From: Paulinella micropora
Lineage: Eukaryota > Cercozoa > Imbricatea > Euglyphida > Paulinellidae
Assembly: GCA_019918135.1 (NCBI GenBank)
Contig: WBZZ01003326.1
Coordinates: forward strand, 1-64,000
Direction of reading: 5' to 3'
DNA length: 64,000 bases
Under the pieces are notes generated by a model, which worked only from the letters and a program-made list of their open reading frames with translations, ran no database searches and had not been told where the DNA came from. Shown here in pieces: positions 17,014 through 26,280 of the stretch. Numbering within the stretch: position 1 is the stretch's first letter; every line of letters starts with the position of its first letter. Both the position numbers and the translations under genes were made by a program.

Positions 17014-18762
17014 CTATTCCTCTCTTACCCAGAGGCACAGCGACAACGCTAGCAGGGCCCACCAGTTAACGGCGGCCCCTGTGGTCGCCGACGACATGGT
17101 AGTATTTACAATAGAGTTTGGCGGCGCGGTGGTGTTCGGTGCAGCGGTAGTGGTGGTGGTTGCGGTGGTGGTCGGGGCGCTCGCGTTCCACCTGTTCTCG
17201 CAGCCGTTGTACAGCGGGTAGCCAAAGCCGCTGGGCGGGCTGCTGAAGTTTCGGGTCGGCGCGGCGCACTCCGCGGCCCCCTGGCAGTTGCACATCGCTG
17301 ATTGCCCCGTCGTGGGCGGTGCGTACAGTTCGAACGGGTTGCCCACGTCGATCCGCACGCAGTCCCCCGGCCCCTGGTACAGTTCGTGCACAGCGATCAC
17401 CACGGTCAGGTACATGAACCCCGCCGTGCCCGGGCAGGGGCGCGCCCACCGGTGGCGCAGCACCACGTCGTGTGCCGTCCCGCCGAACTGGTACAGGCTC
17501 AAGGACACCATCTCTGGGTCAGATGCATTCTTGGACAGCGTGGGGTCGGGGTTGCTGAGGGCCTCGGTTGCGTGCTCGGACGCCCAGTTGTCGCTGCACA
17601 CGCCCACCCTCGCTTGTGGGTCCAGGGTCGCGTTGGGAGCGCCCGCCTCGAAGTACGTAGCCACGCTGACGTTGCAACCGCGGGCGACCGTGACGCGAGT
17701 TTCCGCGCCCTGGCCGCGCCACAACGGTAAGGATAGCCAGCTGGCCAGCCAGTCGCGGCCGCCGTACGTGAACGAGCCGCCCCCGAGCAGGCGGCAGCGG
17801 CAGTCCCCGTAGCTGCAGACCCCGCCGGGCGGCACCGCCTGGTGGCACATGAACTCCGAGCCAGCAGGGCACAGGTCCGGCGGGCAGACCCCGCCGGCGA
17901 CCGGCCCCGAGCCGTCGCTGGAGCTGTCGCTGGAGCTGCCGCTCGAGCTGGCGCTGGAGCTGTCGTCCAGGGGCTCCGTCCAGTTGCGCTGGCAGTTGGT
18001 GTACACCTGGTAGCCCAAGGCCCAGCTCGGCTGGCTGAAGTTGAGCCCCGGGGCCGCGCACTGCTGCGGCGTGGTGCAGCCGCAGATGCCCGCCGAAGCC
18101 GGCGGCGGGTACAGCTCGAACGGGCGGCCCAGGTCGAGGCTCAGACAGTCACCCGCGCCCGCGTACGGCTGGTACATACTGAAGTTCACCACCAAGTAGC
18201 CCCAATCTAACGCGGCGTTGGCTGTGCAGGGCCGCTCCCAGCGGTGGCGCAGCACCACGTCGTGCAAGGGACCGTTGTCGTTAAACACGTAGTTGCTCTG
18301 GTACGACAGTTTGCTGACCCCAGCGCTGTAGGAGTTGTTGATCGCCTCCTGCACGTAATCGGTCGGCCTGTGCACGCTGTCCGCGCACAGGCCCACCTGC
18401 GCCTCAACATCTGTGGCGAAGCGCGTGGTCGACAAGCTCTCTGTCAGCTTGGTCACGTAGAAGATCAGTTTCACGTCGCAACCACTCGCCACCCGCACGC
18501 GCGTCTCCACTCCCTGTCCGAAGTTCAGCTGCTGCGCCAGAAAAGCACCCCCTGCTTCGCCGGTTATATCGCCCTTGTACGTAAAAGAACCTCCGCCCTC
18601 CGTCAAGCAACCACACAGCGCACGTGCACAGTCTTCCAACGAGTGAGCTGCGTCCAGGCAGACGGGGGCGGTTTGGTTCGGGCACTGCCCCGCCGGACAC
18701 CCCAGCGCCAGCGGAGGCAGCAGCAGCAGGCAACAGTACCACAACGTAGTAGTAAGTAGCAT
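17014..18762 (-). CDS. Secreted, probably GPI-anchored glycoprotein with duplicated ectodomain
   Basis: This is an intact 582-residue protein. It has a signal peptide (residues 1-21, LWYCCLLLLPPLALG). Two homologous Cys-rich domains follow at about 22-285 and 295-535. Both contain GGGSFTY, an ETRV.VA.GC strand, DVVLRHRW..PC, and GDC...D.G.PFELY.PP followed by a closing Cys cluster. A Ser-rich linker joins them. A Thr-rich stalk (TTTATTTTTAAPNTTAPPN) leads to a short hydrophobic C-terminus (WWALLALSLCLWV) with almost no cytoplasmic tail, which fits a GPI signal better than a transmembrane anchor. About a dozen N-x-S/T sites are present. The role is inferred as virion or infected-cell surface binding. 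No family was recognised. Confidence 0.7.
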   Translation of the reverse strand: MLLTTTLWYCCLLLLPPLALGCPAGQCPNQTAPVCLDAAHSLEDCARALCGCLTEGGGSFTYKGDITGEAGGAFLAQQLNFGQGVETRVRVASGCDVKLIFYVTKLTESLSTTRFATDVEAQVGLCADSVHRPTDYVQEAINNSYSAGVSKLSYQSNYVFNDNGPLHDVVLRHRWERPCTANAALDWGYLVVNFSMYQPYAGAGDCLSLDLGRPFELYPPPASAGICGCTTPQQCAAPGLNFSQPSWALGYQVYTNCQRNWTEPLDDSSSASSSGSSSDSSSDGSGPVAGGVCPPDLCPAGSEFMCHQAVPPGGVCSYGDCRCRLLGGGSFTYGGRDWLASWLSLPLWRGQGAETRVTVARGCNVSVATYFEAGAPNATLDPQARVGVCSDNWASEHATEALSNPDPTLSKNASDPEMVSLSLYQFGGTAHDVVLRHRWARPCPGTAGFMYLTVVIAVHELYQGPGDCVRIDVGNPFELYAPPTTGQSAMCNCQGAAECAAPTRNFSSPPSGFGYPLYNGCENRWNASAPTTTATTTTTAAPNTTAPPNSIVNTTMSSATTGAAVNWWALLALSLCLWVREE

Positions 18763-19489
18763 AGTTTAATCGAGCGTAGTTTGTTTTTTTGGGGGATGGT
18801 TTGGGTGGCTTGCTCCAGGGGCGTGCCCCCCCCCCTTGGCAGATTGGGGGGGGGCCGCGCGCTCCCGGTGGGGGGGGTTGTGGTTGGGAGGGCGGACTGT
18901 TTTTGTGTGTGTGTTTGTTGGGTTCGAGAGGACAGGGGAAAACTTCCCCGGGTTTGGGGCGCCCCCTCAAACCCCCCCCCGGGGGGGGGGCCGGCAAAAA
19001 GTCATATTGCCGTGAAATTCACCGGGTTCCGAATCTTGCGAAAAAAAAAAGTTTGGTCATTTTGGCAATCCTGCAAAGTTTGAGAGCGAAAAATTCGGGA
19101 GACGACGGCGGGCGGGGAAAAATGACAGAAATGACAAATTTCCCCCGCCCGCCGTCGTCTCCCCAAATTGTTTAACTTACATTTAGCAGGATTGCCGAAA
19201 TGTCCTTTGCTGAAAAGAAAGCCGGTCGGCAGCCGCAAACTTCGTCAGAAAGATTGTGCGCAAACCTCCCGAAGTTTGTGGCAAACAGTCATTTTGTCGC
19301 GAAATTCACCATGTGCGCAAGGCAAAATTACACCAGCCGGCACATCTATTCAAAGCCGGAGATGCCGCCAGAGTGATCACTATGCAAAGCCGATGACTAC
19401 AAAGATCTTAGTATTTTATTAAAGTACGTTTTCAATCGAGGCAAAAACACAAATTGTGGCGAGAGATTTCTTTTAAATTCAGCTGTACA
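18763..19489. other. Intergenic spacer holding a MITE-like element
   Basis: No gene is supported. The left half has repeated G8-G9 and C10 runs; the right half is the MITE-like repeat listed separately. The far right is AT-rich, at the 3' side of the leftward gene. Confidence 0.6.
19005..19345. repeat. MITE-like element with central hairpin, copy 2
   Basis: A near-perfect hairpin at 19097-19164 (GGGAGACGACGGCGGGCGGG, AT-rich loop, mirror arm) is flanked by two inverted copies of a longer sequence. The left copy has GAAATTCACCGGGTTCCG; the right copy has TTGCCGAAATGTCC and GCCGGTCGGCAGCCGC. The same flanks occur in the tandem array at 37.6-38.7 kb. There is no coding capacity, so it looks non-autonomous. 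Confidence 0.7.
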
Positions 19490-20803
19490 TCAGGCGTGCT
19501 TGGCGCGCTTGTTGGCGCTGTCCGGCTCCAACGTCGGCCGGCCCCTCAGGCTGCACGCACGCCGGAACAGCTTGTAAGAGACCAGGCCGCTAGAGCTGAG
19601 TTCGCAGTTCACGCGCTCATCGGCACAGTCAGGGTTGAGCCGGTGCGCGAGCGCTCGTACTTCTTTCAGCAGGCCTTCTGTGCCCGCCACCCGCTGGAAA
19701 CGGGGGGTGCTGGGCGCACCGAGCGGGAGCCCGTCCTGCAGCTTTTTCAGGGACTCGAGCAAGTCGGCGCCGTAGTGGCCCTTAATTTCGAGGTCGGGGT
19801 GATCTGGCAGCGTCCAGAGCCAGAGCCCGTCCGCGGCCAGCACGAGGAAATCGCGGCTGCCGCCGTGGTTGGGGCCCGTGACCAAGACGCGGTCTAGATC
19901 CAGCCGGAACGCCTTGGCCGCCCTGAAGCGCAGGCTACACTCAAACTCGGCGGCTAGCGCGGCACAGAAGCTCGGGCTGGTCAGGTGTACAAAGCCCTTG
20001 AACCAGTCACAGTGTGAGCCGAGGCGCAGGTGGTAGCGTTCACGAAACAGCGCCAGCTGCTTGTCGGACAAGGGCTCCGTCACGCGGCGAAAGGTGTCTA
20101 GAAAAGTGCACGTCCAGTGGATGGTGTTGAGGCGCGGCATGACGTCGTCCTGCAAAGGTTGTAGCCAGGACGGCGGGGGGTGCACAACGGCGGTGACGTA
20201 GTCGCCCGCGGGTTCCAGGCCGCCGTGGCCGGTGGCATACAGTTTGTTGACGGTGTTGGCTGGCCAGGGCGGGACGTAGCCCTCGTCCAGGAGCCGGGCC
20301 ACGTCCAGCGCGTCGAACCAGTTGAAACCATTGCCCGGCGCAAACGTCTCCAACAGCTCGGCGGCGGCGCCACGGGCCAGCGCGTGGCAGGCGAACAGGT
20401 ACACTTGGTAGAGCTGGCGGACGCTGACGTTGAGCGAGCACGAGAGGTACCAGACACTTGCGCGCGAGCCACGGGCCGGCGACGTCACCTGCAACGCCAG
20501 CTGGTCAGCCGGGGCGTGGGTGAGCAGGTGCAGCGCGCGCACGATCGTGCGGTACAGCTGGAGCTGTAGGTCGGCCCTGGCCTCGTTGGGTGACTTGTGC
20601 CAGGCTGCGGGGAAGGCGACGCGCAGCACGAAGGGCAGGACAGAGTCGAGTTCGTCGTACAAGCCGCACGGGCTTTCGAACTCGTTGTACTGCCCCAGGC
20701 TGGTGGACGGAGAACCCGAGCCGCCAGCCAGAACTTCGCCCCTGGCCCTGCGGGTCTTGTTTTGGTTGAAGAACTTGGGAAAGATGGCTAGGCGTCGCTG
20801 CAT
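19490..20803 (-). CDS. Unknown protein, 437 residues
   Basis: The start chosen is the ATG at 20803 (MQRRLAIFPKFFNQNKTRR), because sequence further upstream is simple-sequence repeat. The rest is a well-composed globular protein with aromatic-rich motifs (GFNWFDALDVARLLDEGYVP, HWTCTFLDTF, GSHCDWFKGFVHLTSPSFC, ADGLWLWTLPDHPDLEIKGH) and a basic C-terminus (ANKRAKHA). There is no signal peptide or membrane segment. No family was recognised. It is transcribed away from the palindromic repeat block at 21-22.9 kb. Confidence 0.65.
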   Translation of the reverse strand: MQRRLAIFPKFFNQNKTRRARGEVLAGGSGSPSTSLGQYNEFESPCGLYDELDSVLPFVLRVAFPAAWHKSPNEARADLQLQLYRTIVRALHLLTHAPADQLALQVTSPARGSRASVWYLSCSLNVSVRQLYQVYLFACHALARGAAAELLETFAPGNGFNWFDALDVARLLDEGYVPPWPANTVNKLYATGHGGLEPAGDYVTAVVHPPPSWLQPLQDDVMPRLNTIHWTCTFLDTFRRVTEPLSDKQLALFRERYHLRLGSHCDWFKGFVHLTSPSFCAALAAEFECSLRFRAAKAFRLDLDRVLVTGPNHGGSRDFLVLAADGLWLWTLPDHPDLEIKGHYGADLLESLKKLQDGLPLGAPSTPRFQRVAGTEGLLKEVRALAHRLNPDCADERVNCELSSSGLVSYKLFRRACSLRGRPTLEPDSANKRAKHA

Positions 20804-20989
20804 TGACTGGCTAGAAAAAGGAGAGAGAAAGGAACGGGGAGAGAGACACACACAGAGAGAAAGGGAGAGAGAGAGAAAGGAAAAAAAGGGAAAGGGGCAG
20901 CGAATTGAAAAAGAACTCATGATAAACCAAGTCCCAAAACACTCGGGCAAAGGCAGAAAAGAAAACCGTTGAGTTGCTGCTAAATACTT

Positions 20990-21640
20990 GCAATTCCAAC
21001 GAGAACACATACAACACACGACGATACACACGACGATACACACACACGACGATACACGACGATACACACAAATACAACACACGACGATACACACACGACG
21101 ATACACACACGCAAATACACAGACACACACAAATACACACGCATACACACGACGATACACACACACACGACACATTACACGCAAATACACAGACACACAC
21201 AAATACACAAATACACACGCATACACACACGATACACACGACGATACACACAAATACAACACACAAACAGACACACACAACACACACGCAAATACAAAAA
21301 GAGAACCCACGCACACACGACAATACACACACGCAAATACACAGACACACACAAATACACAAATACAACACACGACGATACACACACACGACACATTACA
21401 CGCAAATACACAGACACACACAAATACACAAATACACACGCATACACACGACGATACACACAAATACAACACACATACAGACACACACAATACACACGCA
21501 TACACACAAACAGACACACACAACACACACGCAAATACAAAAAGAGAACCCACGCACACACAACGATACACACAAATGCACACACAGACACACACACGAC
21601 GATACACACATACGCACAAATGCCCCCCAGAGAAACCCGC
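20990..21640 (+). repeat. ACAC/CGACGATACAC simple-repeat array, left arm
   Basis: About 650 bases of degenerate repeats are built from ACACACGACGATACACAC, CAAATACAC and CACGCA words. The opposite-strand version of the same words makes up 22380-22930, so the two arrays form an imperfect long inverted repeat. All long frames through it are repeat translation, not genes. Confidence 0.9.
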
Positions 21641-21769
21641 ACACACATACACACACTGGGAGAGGAAGGGGGGCGAGGTGTACCCTGGGCAGAAAGATGC
21701 AAGATCGATGTGCAAGGGATGCGAGGGTTTGTGTGTTTGTGTGGCGAGGGGGGGAGGGCAGGGGGGGCC

Positions 21770-22345
21770 TGATGTTGGCAGCATTGAGCAAAACCAATGT
21801 TGGCAGCATTGGTTTAGCCCAATGATTCGGCATAGCAGGCCCTCCCTTCGATTACAGCCCATTGGGCGAACCCAATGTTGGCAACATTGGGTTTGCCCAA
21901 TGATTCGGCATAGCAGGCCCTCCCTTCGATTACAGCCCATTGGGCAAACCCAATGTTGGCAACATTGGGTTTGCCCAATGATTCGGCATAGCAGGCCCTC
22001 CCTTCGATTACGGCCCATTGGGCAAACCCAATGTTGGCAACATTGGGTTTGCCCAATGATGTAGGTGCGGCCCTCCCTTCGATTACGGCCCATTGGGCGA
22101 ACCCAATTCTGTCAACATTGGGTTTGCCCAATATTGCCAACATTGGGTTTGCGCAATTCTGCCAACATTGGGTTTGCCCAATGATGTAGGTGCGGCCCTC
22201 CCTTCGATTACGGCCCATTGAGCAAACCCAATTCTGCCAACATTGGGTTTGCCCAATAATGTAGGTGCGGCCCCCCTTCGATTACAGCCCATTGAGCAAA
22301 CCCAATGTTGGCAACATTGGGTTTACCCAATGGCGAGCCCATTGT
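21770..22345. repeat. Array of about ten palindromes in 75-78 bp tandem units
   Basis: The core units begin at about 21871, 21949, 22027, 22102, 22227 and 22301, with extra half-units at about 21775, 21795, 22130 and 22155. The best copies contain a perfect 43-base palindrome: arm CATTGGGCAAACCCAATGTT plus G, one central base, then the mirror arm. A constant spacer (CCTCCCTTCGATTAC) separates units. The symmetry and spacing resemble protein-binding arrays in replication or partition origins (for example EBV oriP or plasmid iterons) rather than a transposon. Confidence 0.9.
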
Positions 22346-22379
22346 GCACACCCCGGATTGGCCCCCTCTGCCGCAACTC

Positions 22380-22935
22380 TGTGTGTGAGTTGAGACTTGT
22401 GTGTGTGTGTGTCTTTGCGTGTGTGTGTATCTTCGTGTGTGTATCGTCGTGTGTATCTTCGTGTGTGAGCTTGTGTGTGTGTGAGCTTGTGTGTGTATCG
22501 TCGTGTGTTGTATTTGTGTATTTGTGTGTGTGTGTGTATCGTCGTGTGTGTATCGTCGTGTGTTGTATTTGTGTATTTGTGTGTGTGTGTATCGTCGTGT
22601 GTGTGTATCGTCGTGTGTTGTATTTGTGTATTTGTGTGTGTCTGTGTATCGTCGTGTGTGTGTATCGTCGTGTGTTGTATTTGTGTATTTGTGTGTGTCT
22701 GTGTATCGTCGTGTGTGTGTATCGTCGTGTGTATCGTCGTGTGTGTGTATCGTCGTGTATCGTCGTGTGTATCGTTGTGTGTTGTGTATCGTCGTGTATG
22801 AGCTTGTGTGTGTATCGTCGTGTGTATCGTTGTGTGTTGTGTATCGTCGTGTGTGTATCGTCGTGTATAGTCGTGTATAGTCGTGTGTGTATCTTCGTGT
22901 ATCGTGTCGTTGTATCGTGTCGTTGTAATGTGTCG
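22380..22935 (+). repeat. GTGT/GTATCGTCGTGT simple-repeat array, right arm
   Basis: About 550 bases of GTGTGTATCGTCGTGTGT-type repeats, the reverse complement in kind of the left array at 20990-21640. Together with the central palindromes they form a roughly symmetric 1.9 kb block. Confidence 0.9.
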
Positions 22936-23142
22936 TTGTCATGTGTGTGAAATCTCTTTGGCTTTGTGTCTGGTTTTTTTGGGTGGTTGTTTTGTCTTTT
23001 CCTTCTCTGGGATTTCTTTGCGTTTGTTTGTGCGTGTGCATTCTTCGTCTTTTCTTTTTTTTTTGGTATCGTCGTGTCTGTCCTGTGTTAATTTTGGCGT
23101 GTGTTTTTTTTTGCCCCTGGTTTGTCTGCCGTCCTAGGATAG

Positions 23143-23814
23143 ATGAGCCTGGCCAAGCCGAACGAGGATCGACCCGCGAAACGCCACTGCGCTCGAGCAC
23201 CGTGGCGCTGGGCCAATGACGTCCAGAAATACCTGCAGGCAGATCGCCCTAAACAACGCCGCGTGCTGTTCAAACGGCTGCTCACCACCTTTTTCAGGCA
23301 CTTTCTGGGCAAGGGCCTGACCGCCGCGCTGGCCCGTCACGTGCCGGAAGTTGCCGACGACGTGAATGAAGCCATAGAACTGTTCGTTGGCGGCTTCGGG
23401 GCTAGTTTCGGAACAGGCGGTCTGCTGTGGTTCTGGTTGGACGACCTGCGCCAGCCAGCCAAATCGTGGCGAGCGGCTGCTGCTAGTCCGTCCCGTGCAC
23501 GCGTGTTGCACGAGCTGCAGAACACCGACATGCTAGCGAAGCTCGCCGACCCGAACCTGCTGTTTGTCAACGAAGCCAACGAGCGAGGGAAGAAGTGTTG
23601 TGACCGTACCTCGTTCCGCCAGACCAGAGCACTCCTGTCCTGGTCCGAAAAGATCTTGCAAGGCTGTGGTGAGCTGCTCGAAGAGACTGTGCGGCAGGGA
23701 CTTCCTGACCCGCCCTACTTCCTCGCGGACGATCTGGACCCCGGAGAATTTTCTGTCGGTCTGGGAGGACTCGGACTAAGAAACGTTGGTCCAAAAGCCG
23801 GGGGACAATTTTAA
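23143..23814 (+). CDS. Unknown helical protein, 223 residues
   Basis: The ATG at 23143 is the first in frame after the GT-rich array. The N-terminus is basic (PNEDRPAKRHCARAPWRW). It then reads as alpha-helical: KQRRVLFKRLLTTFFRHFLG, VNEAIELFVGGFG, LLWFWLDDLRQP, ETVRQGLPDPPYFLADD. The end is Gly-rich (VGLGGLGLRNVGPKAGGQF). No signal peptide or family was recognised. It is the first gene to the right of the putative origin, and a DNA-binding or origin-associated role would be speculation. Confidence 0.6.
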   Translation: MSLAKPNEDRPAKRHCARAPWRWANDVQKYLQADRPKQRRVLFKRLLTTFFRHFLGKGLTAALARHVPEVADDVNEAIELFVGGFGASFGTGGLLWFWLDDLRQPAKSWRAAAASPSRARVLHELQNTDMLAKLADPNLLFVNEANERGKKCCDRTSFRQTRALLSWSEKILQGCGELLEETVRQGLPDPPYFLADDLDPGEFSVGLGGLGLRNVGPKAGGQF

Positions 23815-23866
23815 TAGTTTGAGCCAAGTAAGTTTTTATTTGAATTAAAAAATATGTTGTATTCAA

Positions 23867-24163
23867 TTAAGCCAATCGTTTGCGCAGGCAGTGCCGATTC
23901 GCGCCCTGCTCTCCAAGGTATTCCCAGCCAGCGGACGTCGCCTCATTCATCGTGCACCAGCAGCACGCCTCGAACATCAGCCTGTCACGTTCAACACCGT
24001 GCGAGTCACATCGCTTGTCGCAGCTGATCACGTCCACTGTCCTGTGCAAGAGGAGGGCCGCGCCCTCAACTTTTTTGGTGGACACGTTGATCCACACGTG
24101 GGCCTGGCGCGTGCCACTCTCTCCTGTTGGCGATTGTGCCTTGCCGCGCGCGTTGTCTACCAT
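23867..24163 (-). CDS. Small cysteine/histidine-containing protein
   Basis: The protein has 98 residues from the ATG at 24163 (MVDNARGKAQSPTGESGTRQ). The middle (HVWINVSTKKVEGAALLLH) is strand-like; the end has CDKRCDSHG, FEACCWC and NRHC, enough Cys/His to bind zinc. The ATG lies five bases after a strong splice acceptor, so the gene probably has a spliced leader. It converges on the 23143 gene with about 50 bp between stops. No family was recognised. Confidence 0.5.
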   Translation of the reverse strand: MVDNARGKAQSPTGESGTRQAHVWINVSTKKVEGAALLLHRTVDVISCDKRCDSHGVERDRLMFEACCWCTMNEATSAGWEYLGEQGANRHCLRKRLA

Positions 24164-24168
24164 CGAAC

Positions 24169-24302
24169 CTGCAAAAAACATAGCACGCAAGGAATTTGCT
24201 GGGGGGGTGCTGTTCCCCTTCCACCGCACATTCCCCCCATTCCCCCCGAAACATTGCCAAAGGTTTTTTGGCTTTTTGAAGCGAACCCTCCCCAACACTT
24301 AC
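24169..24302 (-). other. Candidate leader intron
   Basis: On the minus strand, CACAG|GTAAGTGTT is a textbook donor and TTTTTTGCAG|GTTCG a textbook acceptor, 134 bases apart. The acceptor is followed within five bases by the ATG of the small gene. A second GTAAGT lies upstream at about 24422 and may start an alternative leader. Confidence 0.5.
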
Positions 24303-24613
24303 CTGTGCGCGCGCGGCCCCCCCCCCCACTCTCTGCTTAGAATCGAGCTAAGCGCGCCCCTTGCTCCCCCCCCCTCCCTTGGTTGCAAAAAACAAAGGCG
24401 GTAGAGAAGAGAGAAGGGACTTACACGGTTTGCCGGGGGGGGATGGGGGGGGGGAAAGGCGCGGAACTGTGGAAAAGGGGGGCCGGCCAAAGGTACGGCC
24501 AGCCGCTGGAAGGGCGGAGGGGGGGGCCGCCGCAGCACCATCCCTCTCCCCGCCCGTCACTCCCGCCCAACATCTGAGGAACCGCGCGACAAAAGTGTAA
24601 AGACAAAAAAAAG
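24303..24613. other. Divergent intergenic spacer
   Basis: G and C runs (C10, G9-G10) dominate and no gene was found. It probably holds the promoter of the rightward F-box/LRR gene and the leader of the leftward small gene. Confidence 0.5.
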
Positions 24614-26089
24614 ATGGAGCGCAAACGGCCGGCCCGCGGCACCGAGCAAATGGCCCGCGGTGATGCGTCAGCCAAAAAGCAACGCACAGAAACTGGGCCG
24701 GCCGCTCAACCCTCGTGGTTGTTGAGGCTGCCCAGAGACCTTTGGGCGCTGATCAGAGATCTGCAGGGTGCAGAGGAAGCAGTCCGGTTTGCTCTGGTGT
24801 GTCGCGAATCCCTGGAGATTGTCAAGAGCAGTGAGTTCTGGGGGGGCTGGGAGCAACCAGTCTTTGACCTGTCGCGTGACAGCAAGAAAGCAGTGTTCTC
24901 TTTCTTTGTCCAACACTGCATTAACAGTCACCTGCCCTTGCGACAGGTTGCGCTGGCTGCGCCCTACAGCCCAGCACATTACACCGGGAAGCGCCTGAAC
25001 GAGGTGATTGTCACAACCCTGGTCATGCTAGGCAACAGCGCCAGTGAAAACCACGTAGTGGAAGCAGAGAGAAACTTCCTGAACGCGTTTGCTTGCATCC
25101 ACGAATTAATCACCGCCAACACCAGTGACATCTGCCAGCACCTGCGGGATTGCCGAAACACTAAAGAATTGCGGTTACTCTCGATTCTAGGCGGGGAGGT
25201 GACTGACGACAGCCTGCGGATCTTGCAAAGGCTGCACAATTTGGAGTGCCTGACTCTCCGGCAGTGCGACCAAATTACCGACATCGGCCTACAAGAAGCG
25301 TTGGCGCCCCTGCCCAGACTTCGCGAACTTTGCGTCAAGAATTGCACTCACGTTAGAGGCGCCCGGCTACGGGGTCTGCAACAATTGACGAAGCTGACGT
25401 TGAGCCCACGGGCACTGGATCAAACTATAGAGGAAGTGTCTTGCCTGAGCCAGCTGAAATATTTGGACTTGCTCGGGTGCACCGGCGTCACGGGCAACAA
25501 CCTAGAACTACTTGCCGGCTCTCGGTTCGACTGCCTGCGACTTCAGTTGGTCGGTGGGAATCTCAGTGACGAAAAGCTGCGAGTTCTAGGCCACGTACAG
25601 GGCCTGCAAGCCCTGCATCTGAACGGGACCACCAACATCACTGTGTACGGCCTGGCAGCTCTGCAGTTCTGTCCCGCACTAGAAGAACTAATCATCGACG
25701 GCTGTAGTCAGCTCGAGGACCTTTTTGTACTACAGGGCTTCAGCGCGCTGCGCACCCTGCAGCTGATAGGTCTGAACGTAAATCACGGCCCGCCGCCCGG
25801 GTTCGCGGCCTGCGGGGCTTTACAAAGGCTCCAGCTATATACTTACCTCATATCAGACGAGACGATCTCCGCGTTGCGGCGCTCCCGGTCACTGGAAGAA
25901 TTGCAACTAATTGGGTGCACGATCACGGGCAGCGTCTTAGGGCTACAGGACTGCCGCTCGCTCAGAACGTTCACGCTAATTCAGTGTGCTGGCGTGTCTG
26001 CTGGATCGCGGGAGGCGCTGGTACGGGCCAGGCCTGACCTGCGCCTTTGCCTGAGCCTCCACGATCTGTATTCCGTCCTGTTGGCTTAA
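24614..26089 (+). CDS. F-box/leucine-rich-repeat protein, copy 4 (dispersed)
   Basis: This is an intact 491-residue protein, architecturally like the genes at 7111 and 9016. It has a basic N-terminus, an F-box-like segment (LLRLPRDLWALIRDLQGAEE, RFALVCRESLEIV, FWGGWEQPVF) and then CC-type leucine-rich repeats (LECLTLRQCDQITDIGL, LKYLDLLGCTGVTGNNLELL). Sequence divergence from the tandem trio is larger than between copies 2 and 3. The likely role is a host-directed SCF adaptor. An A-rich tract (GACAAAAAAAAG) directly precedes the ATG. It converges on the Sel1 gene. Confidence 0.85.
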   Translation: MERKRPARGTEQMARGDASAKKQRTETGPAAQPSWLLRLPRDLWALIRDLQGAEEAVRFALVCRESLEIVKSSEFWGGWEQPVFDLSRDSKKAVFSFFVQHCINSHLPLRQVALAAPYSPAHYTGKRLNEVIVTTLVMLGNSASENHVVEAERNFLNAFACIHELITANTSDICQHLRDCRNTKELRLLSILGGEVTDDSLRILQRLHNLECLTLRQCDQITDIGLQEALAPLPRLRELCVKNCTHVRGARLRGLQQLTKLTLSPRALDQTIEEVSCLSQLKYLDLLGCTGVTGNNLELLAGSRFDCLRLQLVGGNLSDEKLRVLGHVQGLQALHLNGTTNITVYGLAALQFCPALEELIIDGCSQLEDLFVLQGFSALRTLQLIGLNVNHGPPPGFAACGALQRLQLYTYLISDETISALRRSRSLEELQLIGCTITGSVLGLQDCRSLRTFTLIQCAGVSAGSREALVRARPDLRLCLSLHDLYSVLLA

Positions 26090-26280
26090 ATGGTGTGCGC
26101 TATTAAAAAGAATTGTTAAAAAAAACCAAAAATAAAAAAGCACAGGGCCGTGGAGGCGCTCACCGGGCCGGAACCGTGGTGGCAGAGAGCCGGAGCGCGG
26201 TACTGTGCACCGGGGAGGGCAGAAAAAAGCTGTTTAATAAAAATCCGGGCCGGGCGGGAAACAGCAAAGGTCCCAGGCCT

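Larger units (their letters stand above)
20990..22940. other. Candidate replication or segregation origin
   Basis: The block combines inverted simple-repeat arms, a central palindrome array and flanking genes that point away on both sides (19490-20803 leftward, 23143 rightward). It is gene-free. Function is inferred from architecture only. Alternatives are a fused or hairpin genome terminus, a packaging site or a recombination hotspot. Confidence 0.4.

Noticed and set aside
20974-22064. Long frames through the ACAC and palindrome arrays
   Set aside because: They translate only repeat words (His/Thr/Asn or Cys/Val/Ser) and appear on both strands; repeat translation, not genes.
21770-22345. 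CRISPR array
   Set aside because: The units are palindromic with near-constant spacers and there are no cas genes; spacers in a CRISPR would be unique.
22208-23200. Frames through the GTGT array
   Set aside because: Same reason; composition follows the simple repeat.
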